A stretch of DNA of 5,952 nt. It comes from Methanomicrobiales archaeon. GTDB taxonomy: Archaea; Halobacteriota; Methanomicrobia; Methanomicrobiales; Methanomicrobiaceae. Below the pieces are notes generated by a model that did not search any database, had not been told where the DNA came from, and saw nothing but the letters and a program-made list of their open reading frames with translations. The stretch lies in contig JAAYIO010000251.1 in assembly GCA_012523385.1 (NCBI GenBank), positions 1-5,952 of the forward strand, in the 5' to 3' direction. The position numbers were made by a program, and so were the translations under genes. Below, in pieces: positions 5,853-5,952 of this stretch (positions are counted from its first letter, which is position 1; each line of letters opens with the position of its first letter).

Positions 5853-5952
5853 GGTGATGGTGGACAGGACAACGAACCTCACTCCTGTTCTTCAAAGACT
5901 AAAAGAAAGCCGCAGAATGGAGATGATCTGCCATGTGGTGCTTTTTTTGGCC

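Noticed and set aside
5917..5952. Possible start of a divergent plus-strand gene (ATG at 5917, hydrophobic MEMICHVVLFLA)
   Set aside because: Only 12 codons are visible before the window ends, no clear Shine-Dalgarno or promoter precedes it, and the hydrophobic run comes mostly from a T7 tract. The final 80 nt otherwise show no gene.

Overview
This window looks like ordinary chromosome from a methanogenic archaeon, probably a Methanomicrobiales relative. That placement is inferred from several things: a short siroheme/[4Fe-4S] sulfite-reductase-like protein of the kind common in methanogens, archaeal-style TATA boxes rather than -35/-10 promoters, oligo-T terminator tracts, GGAG/GGAGGG ribosome binding sites, and lipoprotein signals ending in a Cys-Gly-Cys pattern. 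No marker gene fixes the genus. No mobile element, CRISPR array, rRNA or tRNA was seen.

Layout: (1) 2-1180 (+), an M24-family metallopeptidase (Xaa-Pro aminopeptidase/prolidase-like), open at the left edge. (2) A 136-nt gap with a GC-rich imperfect inverted repeat, then 1317-2015 (+), a 232-residue stand-alone nitrite/sulfite reductase-like protein. (3) A non-coding stretch of about 430 nt (2016-2447) with candidate TATA boxes, a 15-codon ORF with a very good Shine-Dalgarno, a 6-bp dyad and a second strong Shine-Dalgarno. (4) A compact metal-uptake ABC operon (+): ZnuA-like lipoprotein (to 3338), ATPase (3341-4120) and ABC-3 permease (4117-4938). The second and third genes overlap by an ATGA tetranucleotide, so the three very likely form one transcript and one Zn/Mn-type importer. 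(5) Convergent to the operon, 5021-5821 (-), a lipoprotein with two tandem META domains, with a near-leaderless promoter and a T-rich terminator.

The peptidase and the reductase-like protein show no obvious functional link to the transporter. No clear new multi-gene system is visible. The points most worth checking are the start of the metal-binding protein (no ATG or GTG gives a full signal peptide, while a GGAGGG stands 7 nt before an ACG codon), the small leader-like ORF upstream of it, and the substrate-site substitutions in the M24 protein.
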